From: Blastopirellula sp.
GTDB taxonomy: Bacteria; Planctomycetota; Planctomycetia; Pirellulales; Pirellulaceae
NCBI GenBank assembly: GCA_002701545.1
Contig: NZVR01000185.1
Span: 59,032 to 99,554, forward strand
Direction: 5' to 3'
Length of the DNA: 40,523 nt
Below, in pieces: positions 1-8,111 of this stretch; position 1 is the first letter of the stretch; each line of letters begins with the position of its first letter. The notes under the pieces were generated by a model. That model did not search any database. It was given only the letters and a program-made list of their open reading frames with translations, and was not told the origin of the DNA. The position numbers and the translations under genes are program-made.

Positions 1-795
1 GACAACTGCATCAATATTCATGATTTTGCGCAGCGTCGTCTCTCCCGTCTTGGAATTGGTGTATTCTTCTTCGGCGGCAAAGTTGTCGACAATATCTTCC
101 ACGCTCATCACCAGGCTCGCCTCTCCGGCAATGGCCGCTGAATAAGCCAGCCAACCAGCACTTCGGCCCATCGCCTCCGCCAAAAAGTATGCGCGACCTG
201 CCTCCGCATCATGGATCAAGTTGCGAATCTCTTCAGCAAGAAACTCGACTGCCGTAAAGAAGCCAAACGTGAAATCGATACCGAAGTAGTCGTTGTCAAT
301 GGTCTTGGGCAGATGCACGACGGGAATACGATGCGCATCATCCGGCAATTGGTCTTGGTACAGCTTGAATTTGTTAGCCGTCTTCAGTGTGTCGTCACCT
401 CCGATCGACACCAAGGCGTCGACTCCCAGCGAACACAACCCTTCGTAGACGCGTTTCAACGGCGCGACCTTTTCGGGATCCTCCATGTGGTCCGGATGCG
501 AAACAAACTTGCCGGGATTTGCCCGCGCCGTTCCGATGATAATGCCACGCTGATTCCGAGTCCGCTTCAGCACCTGGTCGTCGACGATGATGTAGTCTTT
601 GCCCGACTCCAGCGGATTATCAGGCGTGTAATCAATCAGGCTCGAATAGCCATGCTTGATCCCCAACACCTCAACATCGTGATTCAAAAACGAAGCGGCA
701 CAGGTCGAAATCACTGCGTTAGCTGCCGGCGCGGGGCCGCCTGCAAAAAGGATAGCGATGCGCCGCAAACCGTGACTGGGAGTTTCTGCAGACAT
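1..795 (-). CDS. Diphosphate-type 6-phosphofructokinase, 3' end cut by window
   Basis: This is the N-terminal 265 residues of a phosphofructokinase, which interconverts fructose 6-phosphate and fructose 1,6-bisphosphate in cytoplasmic glycolysis. The N-terminal nucleotide/phosphate loop (FAGGPAPAAN, about residues 18-27), GGDDT (132-136), PKTIDND (163-169) and MGRSAG (209-214) are all visible. In this family GGDDT together with PKTIDND, in place of GGDGS and PGTIDND, marks the pyrophosphate-using enzymes, so PPi is the likely phosphoryl donor; this is family knowledge and not shown here. The reading frame is open to the window edge. The ATG at 793-795 is the first start before the conserved region, and a promoter candidate lies just upstream. 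It is the last gene of a minus-strand series after DUF423. Confidence 0.9.
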   Translation of the reverse strand, partial: MSAETPSHGLRRIAILFAGGPAPAANAVISTCAASFLNHDVEVLGIKHGYSSLIDYTPDNPLESGKDYIIVDDQVLKRTRNQRGIIIGTARANPGKFVSHPDHMEDPEKVAPLKRVYEGLCSLGVDALVSIGGDDTLKTANKFKLYQDQLPDDAHRIPVVHLPKTIDNDYFGIDFTFGFFTAVEFLAEEIRNLIHDAEAGRAYFLAEAMGRSAGWLAYSAAIAGEASLVMSVEDIVDNFAAEEEYTNSKTGETTLRKIMNIDAVV

Positions 796-837
796 TTCAG
801 ACCCGTATGGATGTTGAGGAAGACGAAACAGAAGGAG

Positions 838-865
838 ATTCTAACCCTGCAAACACGGATCGCAA
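838..865 (-). promoter_or_regulatory. Candidate sigma-70 promoter for the phosphofructokinase
   Basis: On the minus strand TTGCGA (860-865) and TAGAAT (838-843) are separated by 16 bases, and the start codon lies about 40 bases downstream. Both boxes match the consensus at four or five positions. The call is from sequence only. Confidence 0.45.
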
Positions 866-1026
866 CTGCGATTACGTTCACACCTGCTGCACTTCGACAC
901 CAAGTGCCGTGAACCACCGATAACTGTCAATAAAGGCAGATTTATACCAACTACCGTCTGCAGAGTCCGCCAACAGCATGGACCAAGCCCCCCGCCACCG
1001 GCAGCTGTGCCAGGAAGAACCGGCAA

Positions 1027-1473
1027 TTAGCCGGCAGTCGCATTCGTGTCTTGCTGCGACGAAGGGAGCTTCAACACACACGCGGTGACACCCAAGACCA
1101 ACCAGCCAATCATCATCGCCAGACCACCCAAGGGCACCGCATGAACAAGACCATTCCATCCACCAATGGAGTACAGGTAGAGGGGCCCTGAAAACGCCAC
1201 CGTACCCAGCAGCCACAGACTCCCGATGACACCGAACATGCGTGACCGGACTTGCACGCACAAAGCGGACAACCCCAAGATCGCCACAGCATGGATCAGC
1301 TGATAACGAACTGCCGTCGCACAGTTGTCCAATCGCTTTTGCTTGGTCGCCGTATCCAACTCAGCTTGTTCGTCCAAGAGCTTTTGCAGACCGTGCGCCT
1401 GATACGCCCCCAGTGCCACTCCGCTCATACCCAGCACAGCAGCAACCAACATCCAAGCACGCGTTCCCATCAT
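1027..1473 (-). CDS. DUF423 family small membrane protein
   Basis: The 148-residue product has four hydrophobic segments, at about residues 7-24, 58-74, 83-103 and 114-133. It carries the hallmarks of the DUF423 (YgdD/TMEM256) family: an early GAYQAHGL, then a YQLIHA stretch after helix one, FSGPLYLYSIGG in the middle, and a GG-rich last helix ending in GW. The biochemical function of the family is unknown, and a location in the inner membrane is expected. Two tandem ATG codons begin the gene; an AGGTGA sits directly before the first, which gives normal spacing to the second. The neighbours on the same strand (DUF1080 upstream, phosphofructokinase downstream) are 50 and 231 bases away and suggest no role. 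Confidence 0.85.
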   Translation of the reverse strand: MMGTRAWMLVAAVLGMSGVALGAYQAHGLQKLLDEQAELDTATKQKRLDNCATAVRYQLIHAVAILGLSALCVQVRSRMFGVIGSLWLLGTVAFSGPLYLYSIGGWNGLVHAVPLGGLAMMIGWLVLGVTACVLKLPSSQQDTNATAG

Positions 1474-1523
1474 TCACCTACGTTTCCTGATCGATAGCTT
1501 ACCTGCAGCTCATCACCCGCAGG

Positions 1524-2318
1524 TTATTGATCCAACACCATGATTTCAACTTTTCGGAAGTCGACAGGGTGACTTTCCGACTGGAGTGAAATCGTCCCGC
1601 TCTTGAGCATCAAGCCACCATTCTTCTCGGCCAACATTTTGACATGCTCATCACGGTCATCCAGCTGTGGTTTTGCATATTCCAGCACCACTTCCTCATT
1701 GATCAGGTGGCGGATCACGCGATTACCTAGCACCTCGATTTCGACGGTTTCCCAATCTCCCTTGCCGAGGTATTTCTTGGACTTCGAATCCGTGCAGTGC
1801 CGTTTGAGTAATGCGCCATTCATCACGACATGTGTGCCGGGCGTACACAGATTGGCTGTGGTTCGCGGGATTCTGGGATCCCCACCCAACAACTGGACCT
1901 CGATGGACGTTGGAAAGTCTTGGTCTTTTCCCATCAGCTCTGGTTTTTCACCATGCAACATGACGCCACTATTTCGCAACGCCCATTTCGGACCGTCCTG
2001 ACATTGGTCTCCGACAAAGCGATACTCGACTCGCAACCGGTAGTGTGAAAACGAATCTTTGTAGAACAGATGTCCGAATCGCGAGCCAAACGCATCGTAC
2101 TTGTCGTAACGCACCTTCAGCAGTCCATCCTCAACACGGAATGTATTGCCAAAGTTCTCGCCCAGCTTGCTGTAGCGAATTTTCGGTGTCCAGCCGTCGA
2201 GGTCTTTGCCATTGAACAAGGAGACCCACTCACCTTTTTGCGACTGCTCGGCCAAGCCACTGGCGTTAAGCAAACAGGTGATTGTGACGGCGATCAGTAA
2301 CGTAGCAACTTTCTTCAT
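1524..2318 (-). CDS. DUF1080 (3-keto-disaccharide hydrolase type) secreted protein
   Basis: The 264-residue protein starts with a signal peptide (MKKVATLLIAVTITCLLNASGLAEQ), so it should be exported. A single DUF1080 domain follows, opening with the family signature WVSLFNGKDLDGW and continuing with alternating beta-strand sequence to the C-terminus, including VEIMVLD at the end. The fold is related to concanavalin-like lectins/glucanases. Some members hydrolyse 3-keto sugars, but most of the many planctomycete paralogues are uncharacterised, so the substrate here is open. The length is typical for a stand-alone DUF1080 protein. There is no strong ribosome binding site before the ATG at 2316-2318. 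The gene lies between queA (upstream) and DUF423 (downstream), all on the minus strand. Confidence 0.88.
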   Translation of the reverse strand: MKKVATLLIAVTITCLLNASGLAEQSQKGEWVSLFNGKDLDGWTPKIRYSKLGENFGNTFRVEDGLLKVRYDKYDAFGSRFGHLFYKDSFSHYRLRVEYRFVGDQCQDGPKWALRNSGVMLHGEKPELMGKDQDFPTSIEVQLLGGDPRIPRTTANLCTPGTHVVMNGALLKRHCTDSKSKKYLGKGDWETVEIEVLGNRVIRHLINEEVVLEYAKPQLDDRDEHVKMLAEKNGGLMLKSGTISLQSESHPVDFRKVEIMVLDQ

Positions 2319-2414
2319 CTCGATTTTCCCATGCGATTCATTAATCGATACTTCCTGACAAATTACGCATCCATCTTTTTCTCTGCTGCGCCCAAAGTCA
2401 AACTTACCGCAGGT

Positions 2415-3461
2415 TCAGATGATCAACATCGCGTCTCCATAGCTGTAAAAGCGGTATCCCTCTTCGACCGCCACAGCATAAGCGCGTTGGATCAGCTCGT
2501 CGCCGCCGAAGGTGCGAACCAGCACCAGCAGCGTGCTTTTCGGTAAATGAAAATTCGTCAGCAATCCGTCCACAGCCCGAAAGGCATAGCCAGGCTTGAT
2601 AAACAGATTTGTCTCGCCTTCCCAAGGCTGCAATGCTCCCGAGGCGGCCGCGGTCTCCAAAACTCTTACCACGGTGGTCCCAACGGCGACCACACGGCCA
2701 CCCTGTTGCTGTTTTTCGCTAATGGTTGCCACCGTCTGCTGATCCACTTGCCCCCATTCAAAATGCATATCGTGCTCGTCCAACCGATCCGCAGTGACAG
2801 GGCGAAAGGTCCCTACGCCAACGTGCAGGGTAATGCGGCTGATGCTCGTCCCGGCATCCCCAATCGTTTGCAGTAATTCCGGCGTGAAATGCAATCCCGC
2901 CGTCGGCGCCGCGACTGCTCCTGCGCGGTCGGCATACACGGTCTGATAAGAAGTCACATCTGCGTCGACCATTTGCCCGCCGCGAATATACGGTGGGATC
3001 GGCACACGCCCCATATCTTCAAGGATCTCCTCCGCAGTCCCACTCGCTTCCGGCCGTGCGGCCCACATCCCACCTTCTAACGGTGCCAGCAGTGTCAGCG
3101 TGATCCCCGGCCGGGCATGCCGGTCCTCCAGCGTAATGGACTCGCCCGCCTGCAATTTGCCTCGCGTCTTGGAGAGGATCCGCCAAACGCCCTGATCATC
3201 ATGATCAAGATACAAGCCGGTCCACCGCCCCCCCGTGCTGGTCCGATGCCCGAGCAGTCGCGCGGGAACCACCCGCGTATCATTGACGACCAGGCAATCC
3301 GCAGGCGACAAATAGCCAGGGAGATCACGAATATGGGCATGCTCCAACGTACCGTTCGCCCGATCGACGACCAGCAACCGCGCATCGCTGCGGCAAGCCA
3401 GCGGGAATTGGGCTATTAACTCGCGAGGTAGGTCAAAATCGTATTGGTCAATTTCAGACAC
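2415..3461 (-). CDS. queA: S-adenosylmethionine:tRNA ribosyltransferase-isomerase
   Basis: QueA transfers and isomerises the ribosyl part of S-adenosylmethionine onto 7-aminomethyl-deazaguanine at the wobble base of tRNA, giving epoxyqueuosine. The 348-residue product shows family landmarks: the opening YDFDLPRELIAQ, DARLLVVDR, CLVVNDTRVVPARL, the AAPTAGLHFTPELL motif near the middle, HVGVGTFRPV, and NLFIKPGY followed by TNFHLPKSTLL near the end. I place the start at the GTG at 3459-3461, because the protein then begins exactly where homologues do. A longer in-frame ATG at 3546-3548 would collide with the start of the divergent plus-strand gene. No other queuosine gene is in the window. Confidence 0.95.
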   Translation of the reverse strand: MSEIDQYDFDLPRELIAQFPLACRSDARLLVVDRANGTLEHAHIRDLPGYLSPADCLVVNDTRVVPARLLGHRTSTGGRWTGLYLDHDDQGVWRILSKTRGKLQAGESITLEDRHARPGITLTLLAPLEGGMWAARPEASGTAEEILEDMGRVPIPPYIRGGQMVDADVTSYQTVYADRAGAVAAPTAGLHFTPELLQTIGDAGTSISRITLHVGVGTFRPVTADRLDEHDMHFEWGQVDQQTVATISEKQQQGGRVVAVGTTVVRVLETAAASGALQPWEGETNLFIKPGYAFRAVDGLLTNFHLPKSTLLVLVRTFGGDELIQRAYAVAVEEGYRFYSYGDAMLII

Positions 3462-3546
3462 GCGCTGCAACTCGGGCACTTGAATTACGTGGGCAGTTTC
3501 CACGAGTATAGAGCCATTACATGGATTCAGGAATGCGAGGCAGACC

Positions 3547-3855
3547 ATGGAACCACTGTTCGCTTATGGCACACTGCGAGACCCCGCCATCCAACAAAAA
3601 CTACTCGCGCGCACGTTGGCTGGCCAGGCAGACACATTGGACGGTTTTGAATTATTCTCAGTCCGCCTCGGCCGGCAGGCCTACCCGATGATTCGCCCCA
3701 GTTCCCGGGCCAACGTCTCTGTGGCAGGAACGGTGTTCATGATCCGCCCCGATGAACTGGCAATTCTGGACGATTACGAAACCGATGCTTATCTACGCGT
3801 CCAAATCACTTTGCGCAGTGGTCTCGTCGCCTGGGTCTATCGCCAACCGTCGTAA
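3547..3855 (+). CDS. Gamma-glutamylcyclotransferase-like (AIG2/GGCT fold) protein
   Basis: The 102-residue protein is close to a minimal member of the gamma-glutamylcyclotransferase-like fold. It opens with FAYGTLRDP, the substrate-binding YGTL loop of the family, and has the acidic LDDYE segment near residues 75-79 where the catalytic glutamate sits in characterised members, followed by a short RVQITL strand and WVYR at the end. Relatives form 5-oxoproline from gamma-glutamyl amines or amino acids; the substrate here cannot be told. A GAGG six bases before the ATG supports this start. It is divergent from queA and convergent with the MscS gene. Confidence 0.8.
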   Translation: MEPLFAYGTLRDPAIQQKLLARTLAGQADTLDGFELFSVRLGRQAYPMIRPSSRANVSVAGTVFMIRPDELAILDDYETDAYLRVQITLRSGLVAWVYRQPS

Positions 3856-3938
3856 CACCAAGCAACCAGCGTCCCAGCCATCGCCCCACAATCCAGGACG
3901 CACCGCTCGACGATTGACAATGCATCACTCTCGGTGGC

Positions 3939-4946
3939 TCACGAGTTGGTAACGCGGACGTCCATGGTGGGGTAGGGAATGTTGATATTTGCCGCATCAA
4001 GCTGAAGCTTGACAGACTCATTCACCCGTTCCTTGACGGATCCGTAGTCCCCAGTCTGACACCAAACGCGAATTTGCCATACCACGGCCGAATCCCCTAA
4101 CTCAGCTAATACCACGACCGGAGATGGATCTCCCAGAACGCCGTCCAGACCTTCTACAGCCCGCAGTAAGACCTCGCGAACCGTTTGCAAATCGGCGCTG
4201 TAATCCACCCCCACAGAGACGTCGACTCGTCGCGTCTCATGATGCGTCACATTCTCAATGGTCGACCCGAAGATAGCGCTATTCGGCACAATCAAGTAAC
4301 GATTGTCAGTGGTGTTCAAACGTGTTGTAAACAAATCGACTTCGTCCACCGTGCCACTCACGCCGCCCGCCGAAATGAAATCGCCCACACAAAACGGTCG
4401 AAATACCAGGATCATCACGCCGGCAGCAAAGTTCGATAGCGTGCCCTGCAAAGCCATGCCGATGGCAAAGCCAGCGGCCGCCATGATGGCAGCAAAACTG
4501 GTCACGTCGATGCCAAAATATCCCAAGACCCCCAGGGCCAAAGTGATCATCAACAGCGCCCGGACCATCTTCCCGAAGAACTTGCCCAGCGTCACATCGA
4601 CACGTTTGGAAACAGCAGCACCCGCCACACGCCCTAAGAACGATGCCACCAAGAAGCCGACCACCAGCACTAGCAGAGCGACAATTGCTGGCGCAGCCAA
4701 ACCGGTTGCCAGCTCCAACAACGCATCCTGATCTCCCTGAATCGCGCGCAACAACAGGCTGCCCATCTGCTCGGCCTGCACCTGCATCTGCGTGGTCGCT
4801 TCCTCCAAACTCTCCTGTGAATCATCTTGAGCGAATGCGCGCGATGTGGCTGCAGTACCGCTCAGGATGACAGTCGCCAGTGCCACGCACCAGGGCGAGT
4901 TACCAAGGGTGCGGCCAGCGTTGCACCATCGTGAAAGCCAAAGCAT
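3939..4946 (-). CDS. Small-conductance mechanosensitive channel, MscS family
   Basis: The 335-residue protein should form a heptameric inner-membrane channel that opens under membrane tension during hypo-osmotic shock. A cleavable-looking signal segment ends near TSRAFAQ (about residue 40). It is followed by hydrophobic helices at about 87-110 and 130-150 and the pore-lining third helix, rich in Gly and Ala (MALQGTLSNFAAGVMILVFRPF). After that come the beta domain (VGDFISAGGVSGTVDEV), the PNSAIF loop and the C-terminal alpha/beta cage. The ATG at 4944-4946 is preceded by GAGGAG at ideal spacing, so the start is firm. The gene stands alone between convergent and divergent neighbours. Confidence 0.93.
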   Translation of the reverse strand: MLWLSRWCNAGRTLGNSPWCVALATVILSGTAATSRAFAQDDSQESLEEATTQMQVQAEQMGSLLLRAIQGDQDALLELATGLAAPAIVALLVLVVGFLVASFLGRVAGAAVSKRVDVTLGKFFGKMVRALLMITLALGVLGYFGIDVTSFAAIMAAAGFAIGMALQGTLSNFAAGVMILVFRPFCVGDFISAGGVSGTVDEVDLFTTRLNTTDNRYLIVPNSAIFGSTIENVTHHETRRVDVSVGVDYSADLQTVREVLLRAVEGLDGVLGDPSPVVVLAELGDSAVVWQIRVWCQTGDYGSVKERVNESVKLQLDAANINIPYPTMDVRVTNS

Positions 4947-5418
4947 ATGTTTCTCCTCAACAAATACCCGTTGCCGCCCAGGAACGTGGCGATGCGATGT
5001 TTACCAAGTCCGATCAACCATTGTTTTCCCTTGCGCCGCAGCGTCGATGGAACCACCGACACGGCATGTGAGTTCCTACCTCACACAACGTCTTCCTCAG
5101 GACTGCATCGTATCAGAACGAGCAGCAACCGGAACAAGGGCAATTGCTCCGACGGCGATCCTGAACCTCTTGAGTCAACAAAATATGACTGAGAAACGCC
5201 GACCCGGAACTCGCCACGGGTTGATGTCCGCTTCGACATCGTATCGACTTGGTAGAATCCAACACGTTGACGCAAATCATCAACCATCACCTCCGTTTCC
5301 CAAGCACCCCAGCAAATCACCTTGCCGAACGGTCAAGTTTCCCGGCAGGCAAAGTGCGAAACACGAACGCCAGGAAGGTACCACCGTTGGTGCCACGGCG
5401 ACCCTGGGGCCCAGTTGG
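4947..5418. other. Intergenic region between MscS and Nudix genes
   Basis: This 472-base gap between divergent genes has no convincing coding frame. It presumably carries both promoters. A TAGAAT at 5253-5258 on the plus strand, with TTCGAC 15 bases upstream, is the only -10/-35 pair I noticed and is weak. No hairpin with a T-run, tRNA or repeat was seen. Confidence 0.4.
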
Positions 5419-5946
5419 ATGCAACTCATGGCCAACTCGATTTTACTGAAAACCTCCCGTTTCTCTGTCGAGCGCGTCGAATACACGACAGCTGCAGGCG
5501 AGCCACACCAGCGTGAAGTCATCCGACATCCGGGTGCAGCCACGATCATTCCCATGGTCGATGACACGCACATCTGCTTGATTAAGAACTTCCGAGCCAG
5601 TGTCTCGCAAACCTTGCTGGAACTCCCGGCCGGGACGATCGACCCACCCGAGCCACCGGAAGTCACGGCCCGACGTGAACTCACCGAGGAAACCGGCTAC
5701 GAGGCCAGCGAAATCCGTCTGCTCCACCGCTTCTACTTGTCTCCTGGCATTCTGGACGAACGGATGCACGTGTATCTGGCTACTGGGTTGACTGCGGGCC
5801 CTGCAGCCCGCGAGCCGGGAGAACTCATTGAAAACGTGATACTGCCGTTCACCGAAGCGCTGACGCTCATTGACGATGGCACGATTGAGGACGCCAAGAC
5901 GATCGCCGGATTGTTGATGTACGAACGTCATCGGCTTCGTCGGTAG
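5419..5946 (+). CDS. Nudix hydrolase, ADP-ribose pyrophosphatase-like
   Basis: The 175-residue protein is a cytoplasmic Nudix phosphohydrolase. The Nudix box is intact near residues 75-97: G, five residues, E, seven residues, then RELTEETGY, which supplies the metal-binding glutamates. Upstream sequence (FSVERVEY, VIRHPGAATIIPM) and the downstream FYLSPGILDERMHVYLA resemble ADP-ribose pyrophosphatases, which hydrolyse ADP-ribose to AMP and ribose 5-phosphate. Substrate assignment within the superfamily is uncertain. The frame stays open far upstream, but that part does not resemble a protein. The start is the ATG at 5419, or the second ATG at 5428, which has a GGA at better spacing. Confidence 0.87.
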   Translation: MQLMANSILLKTSRFSVERVEYTTAAGEPHQREVIRHPGAATIIPMVDDTHICLIKNFRASVSQTLLELPAGTIDPPEPPEVTARRELTEETGYEASEIRLLHRFYLSPGILDERMHVYLATGLTAGPAAREPGELIENVILPFTEALTLIDDGTIEDAKTIAGLLMYERHRLRR

Positions 5947-5950
5947 GTCG

Positions 5951-5980
5951 TTGAAAAGTGCCGTAACCATCTGGTAAACT
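5951..5980 (+). promoter_or_regulatory. Candidate promoter of the methionine-salvage operon
   Basis: TTGAAA (5951-5956) and TAAACT (5975-5980) lie 18 bases apart, 80 bases before the mtnB start. I saw no S-adenosylmethionine riboswitch-like sequence or terminator between them and mtnB. Confidence 0.45.
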
Positions 5981-6060
5981 CCCTCTGGACTTTTTCCTCT
6001 GCGCTTGCTTCGGCGCATCGCGTCACTGGCTCCCGGCCTTCCAACAAGAAAATCACTGCT

Positions 6061-6735
6061 GTGTCTGAACTACCCGCCATCTTAAATGGCTACGAAAACG
6101 ACGTTGACGGTCTGTGCGAGACCGGTCGTATCTTTTGGCAACGCGGGTGGTCAGTAGGAACCAGCAGCAACTATAGCGTCATTTCTTCTCGCGACCCGTT
6201 AGAGTTAATTGTCACTGCCAGCGGCAAAGACAAGGGGCGTTTAACTCGAGCCGACTTCGTGCGGATCCGTGCCGATGGAACCCCCGTCGCCGACGGCCAG
6301 CCCAAGAGCTCGGCCGAAACGCTGCTCCACGTTGAGACTGCTCAACAACCCGAGGTCGGAGCTGTACTGCACACACATTCGGTGTGGGGCACCTTGCTTT
6401 CCGACATTTACTTCGAGCAAGGTGGGTTTGAAATCGCCGGCTACGAAATGCTCAAAGGCCTCGCGGGAATCACCACCCATGACCATTCCATCTGGGTAAC
6501 CATTTTCGACAACACACAAGACATCGCGTCGCTGGCGAAGCTGGTGCGAGCACAATGGGACGATGACAAGCATCCGTTGCGTCATGGTTTCTTGATTCGC
6601 AAGCACGGACTTTACACCTGGGGAAAAGACCTCAACGAAGCGAGACGCCATATCGAAATTTTTGAATTCCTCTTCGAGTGTGTCGTCCGCCGGCTTGCCC
6701 TGACGGGTCAGACACCCTCCATTGCACTTAGCTAA
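6061..6735 (+). CDS. mtnB: Methylthioribulose-1-phosphate dehydratase
   Basis: MtnB dehydrates 5-methylthioribulose 1-phosphate to the diketone intermediate of the methionine salvage pathway in the cytoplasm. The 224-residue product belongs to the class II aldolase/adducin family. The zinc ligands are visible as HTH (H104, H106) and H182 in RKHGLYTWG, and the stretch SSAETLLHVE just before the first histidines is typical. The gene starts with GTG at 6061, with only a weak purine-rich stretch upstream. It is the first gene of a plus-strand run in which mtnD begins 30 bases later. The two genes that follow supply the next activities, which makes the MtnB assignment firm. Confidence 0.94.
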   Translation: MSELPAILNGYENDVDGLCETGRIFWQRGWSVGTSSNYSVISSRDPLELIVTASGKDKGRLTRADFVRIRADGTPVADGQPKSSAETLLHVETAQQPEVGAVLHTHSVWGTLLSDIYFEQGGFEIAGYEMLKGLAGITTHDHSIWVTIFDNTQDIASLAKLVRAQWDDDKHPLRHGFLIRKHGLYTWGKDLNEARRHIEIFEFLFECVVRRLALTGQTPSIALS

Positions 6736-6765
6736 TCCAACCTCTCTACTGCGGAGACACATCGC

Positions 6766-7350
6766 ATGGCTTTGCTCACGATTCACGACGAAGACCGAAC
6801 GCTCACCGATCCACAAGAGATCAACCAATTCCTCGAACCGTTTGGTATCTGGTACGAGAAATGGGACGTCGAAGGACGCGTTTCCGACGACTCCAGCAAC
6901 GAAGAAATCTTGTCAGCTTATGGCCCGGAAATCGAGCGTCTGAAAGAGAAAGGTGGTTTCGTAACGGCTGACGTCATCAACGTCACTCCCGAGACTCCTG
7001 GCCTTGATGAAATGATGGACAAGTTCAACAAGGAACACACCCACAGTGAGGATGAAGTCCGCTTTACCGTCAAGGGCAGCGGTGTATTCAGTATTCATCC
7101 GGAAGACGGCCCGGTTTTTGGTGTCAAAGTGGAATCTGGCGATCTGATCAATGTCCCCACCGGAACCAAGCATTGGTTCGAACTGTGCGGCGACCGCACG
7201 ATTCGGTGCATCCGTTTGTTCCAGGATCAGTCAGGCTGGGCACCTCACTATATCGAAGGAAGCACGTTGCACGAAAAGTACTTGCCCGTCTGCATGGGAC
7301 CGGACTTCATCCCACCCGCTGGCGACATTGATCCGGTGGTGAACGTGTGA
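6766..7350 (+). CDS. mtnD: Acireductone dioxygenase
   Basis: The enzyme oxidises the acireductone made by MtnC. With Fe(II) it yields 2-keto-4-methylthiobutyrate (the methionine precursor) and formate; with Ni(II) it gives an off-pathway product including CO. The 194-residue cupin shows the metal-binding set H91, H93, E97 (HTHSEDE) and H136 (TKHWFE). Length and order match the family. CGGAG nine bases before the ATG supports the start. The stop codon overlaps the GTG start of mtnC, so translation is probably coupled. Which metal is used in this cell cannot be read from sequence. Confidence 0.95.
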   Translation: MALLTIHDEDRTLTDPQEINQFLEPFGIWYEKWDVEGRVSDDSSNEEILSAYGPEIERLKEKGGFVTADVINVTPETPGLDEMMDKFNKEHTHSEDEVRFTVKGSGVFSIHPEDGPVFGVKVESGDLINVPTGTKHWFELCGDRTIRCIRLFQDQSGWAPHYIEGSTLHEKYLPVCMGPDFIPPAGDIDPVVNV

Positions 7351-8093
7351 TTGAGTTTACAGGCCACGGCATACTCCTTGATATCGAAGGCACAACGTCT
7401 TCGGTCAGCTTCGTCTATGACGTCATGTTTCCATTCGTGCGTCGCGAACTCAAGGACTACCTTGCCAAACAGTGGGGCGACCCTGCCCTGACGCAAGCGG
7501 TGGAGACCATTGCCGCAGACGCCGGACACCCATCTTTTGATGTTTGGATGAAAGAGACGGGTGGTGAGATTGATGCGCAGGTATTAGTCCGGCAGGAAGT
7601 CTCGCGTCTGATGGATAACGACGTCAAAGCGACCGGCCTGAAAACGCTCCAGGGACTCGTCTGGAAATCCGGTTTCGCCAGCGGAGAACTGCAAGCTCAC
7701 GTGTATGACGACGTCCCAGCTGCGTTGGCAGCCTGGCAAACGGCTGGACTGGATATCCGCATTTACTCGTCCGGAAGTATTGCCGCACAGAAGCTGTTTT
7801 TTGGCCACACCGTGGCTGGCAATCTGCTCGACCATTTTCGTGGTCACTACGATACGACGACGGGCGGTAAGAAGGAAGCGGCGAGTTATCAAGCCATTGC
7901 CGCAGCGTATCAAGTCGAGCCTTCCGCCCTGCTCTTCCTCAGCGATGTCGTCGCCGAACTCGATGCAGCACGGGAGGCGGGATTTCAAACAGGACTTGCA
8001 CTCCGGCCCGGGAACACACCCGCCACACCCGGCCATGGCCACGCCGAAATACACCAATTTGATCAAGTCCAAATTATCCCGGCAGCGAACTAA
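7347..8093 (+). CDS. mtnC: Enolase-phosphatase E1
   Basis: MtnC is a HAD-superfamily enzyme that enolises and then dephosphorylates 2,3-diketo-5-methylthiopentyl 1-phosphate, providing the substrate of MtnD. The 248-residue protein has the HAD motif DIEGTT (D12, E14), the YSSGS motif II serine region, the GGKKEAASY lysine region and the acidic LFLSDVVAELDAA motif. The GTG start at 7347 shares four bases with the end of mtnD. In this operon the order is B-D-C, so three consecutive steps are encoded together. The upstream pathway enzymes (mtnA and the nucleosidase or phosphorylase) and the final transaminase are not in the window. Confidence 0.94.
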   Translation: MIEFTGHGILLDIEGTTSSVSFVYDVMFPFVRRELKDYLAKQWGDPALTQAVETIAADAGHPSFDVWMKETGGEIDAQVLVRQEVSRLMDNDVKATGLKTLQGLVWKSGFASGELQAHVYDDVPAALAAWQTAGLDIRIYSSGSIAAQKLFFGHTVAGNLLDHFRGHYDTTTGGKKEAASYQAIAAAYQVEPSALLFLSDVVAELDAAREAGFQTGLALRPGNTPATPGHGHAEIHQFDQVQIIPAAN

Positions 8094-8111
8094 CCTGCGA
8101 GAGCATTCGGC

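Noticed and set aside
4846-5418. N-terminal extension of the Nudix protein in an open frame
   Set aside because: It begins inside the divergent MscS gene and has no similarity to the Nudix family or signal features.
5947-6060. Possible S-adenosylmethionine riboswitch before mtnB
   Set aside because: The gap is short, has no terminator-antiterminator pair and shows none of the conserved riboswitch core.
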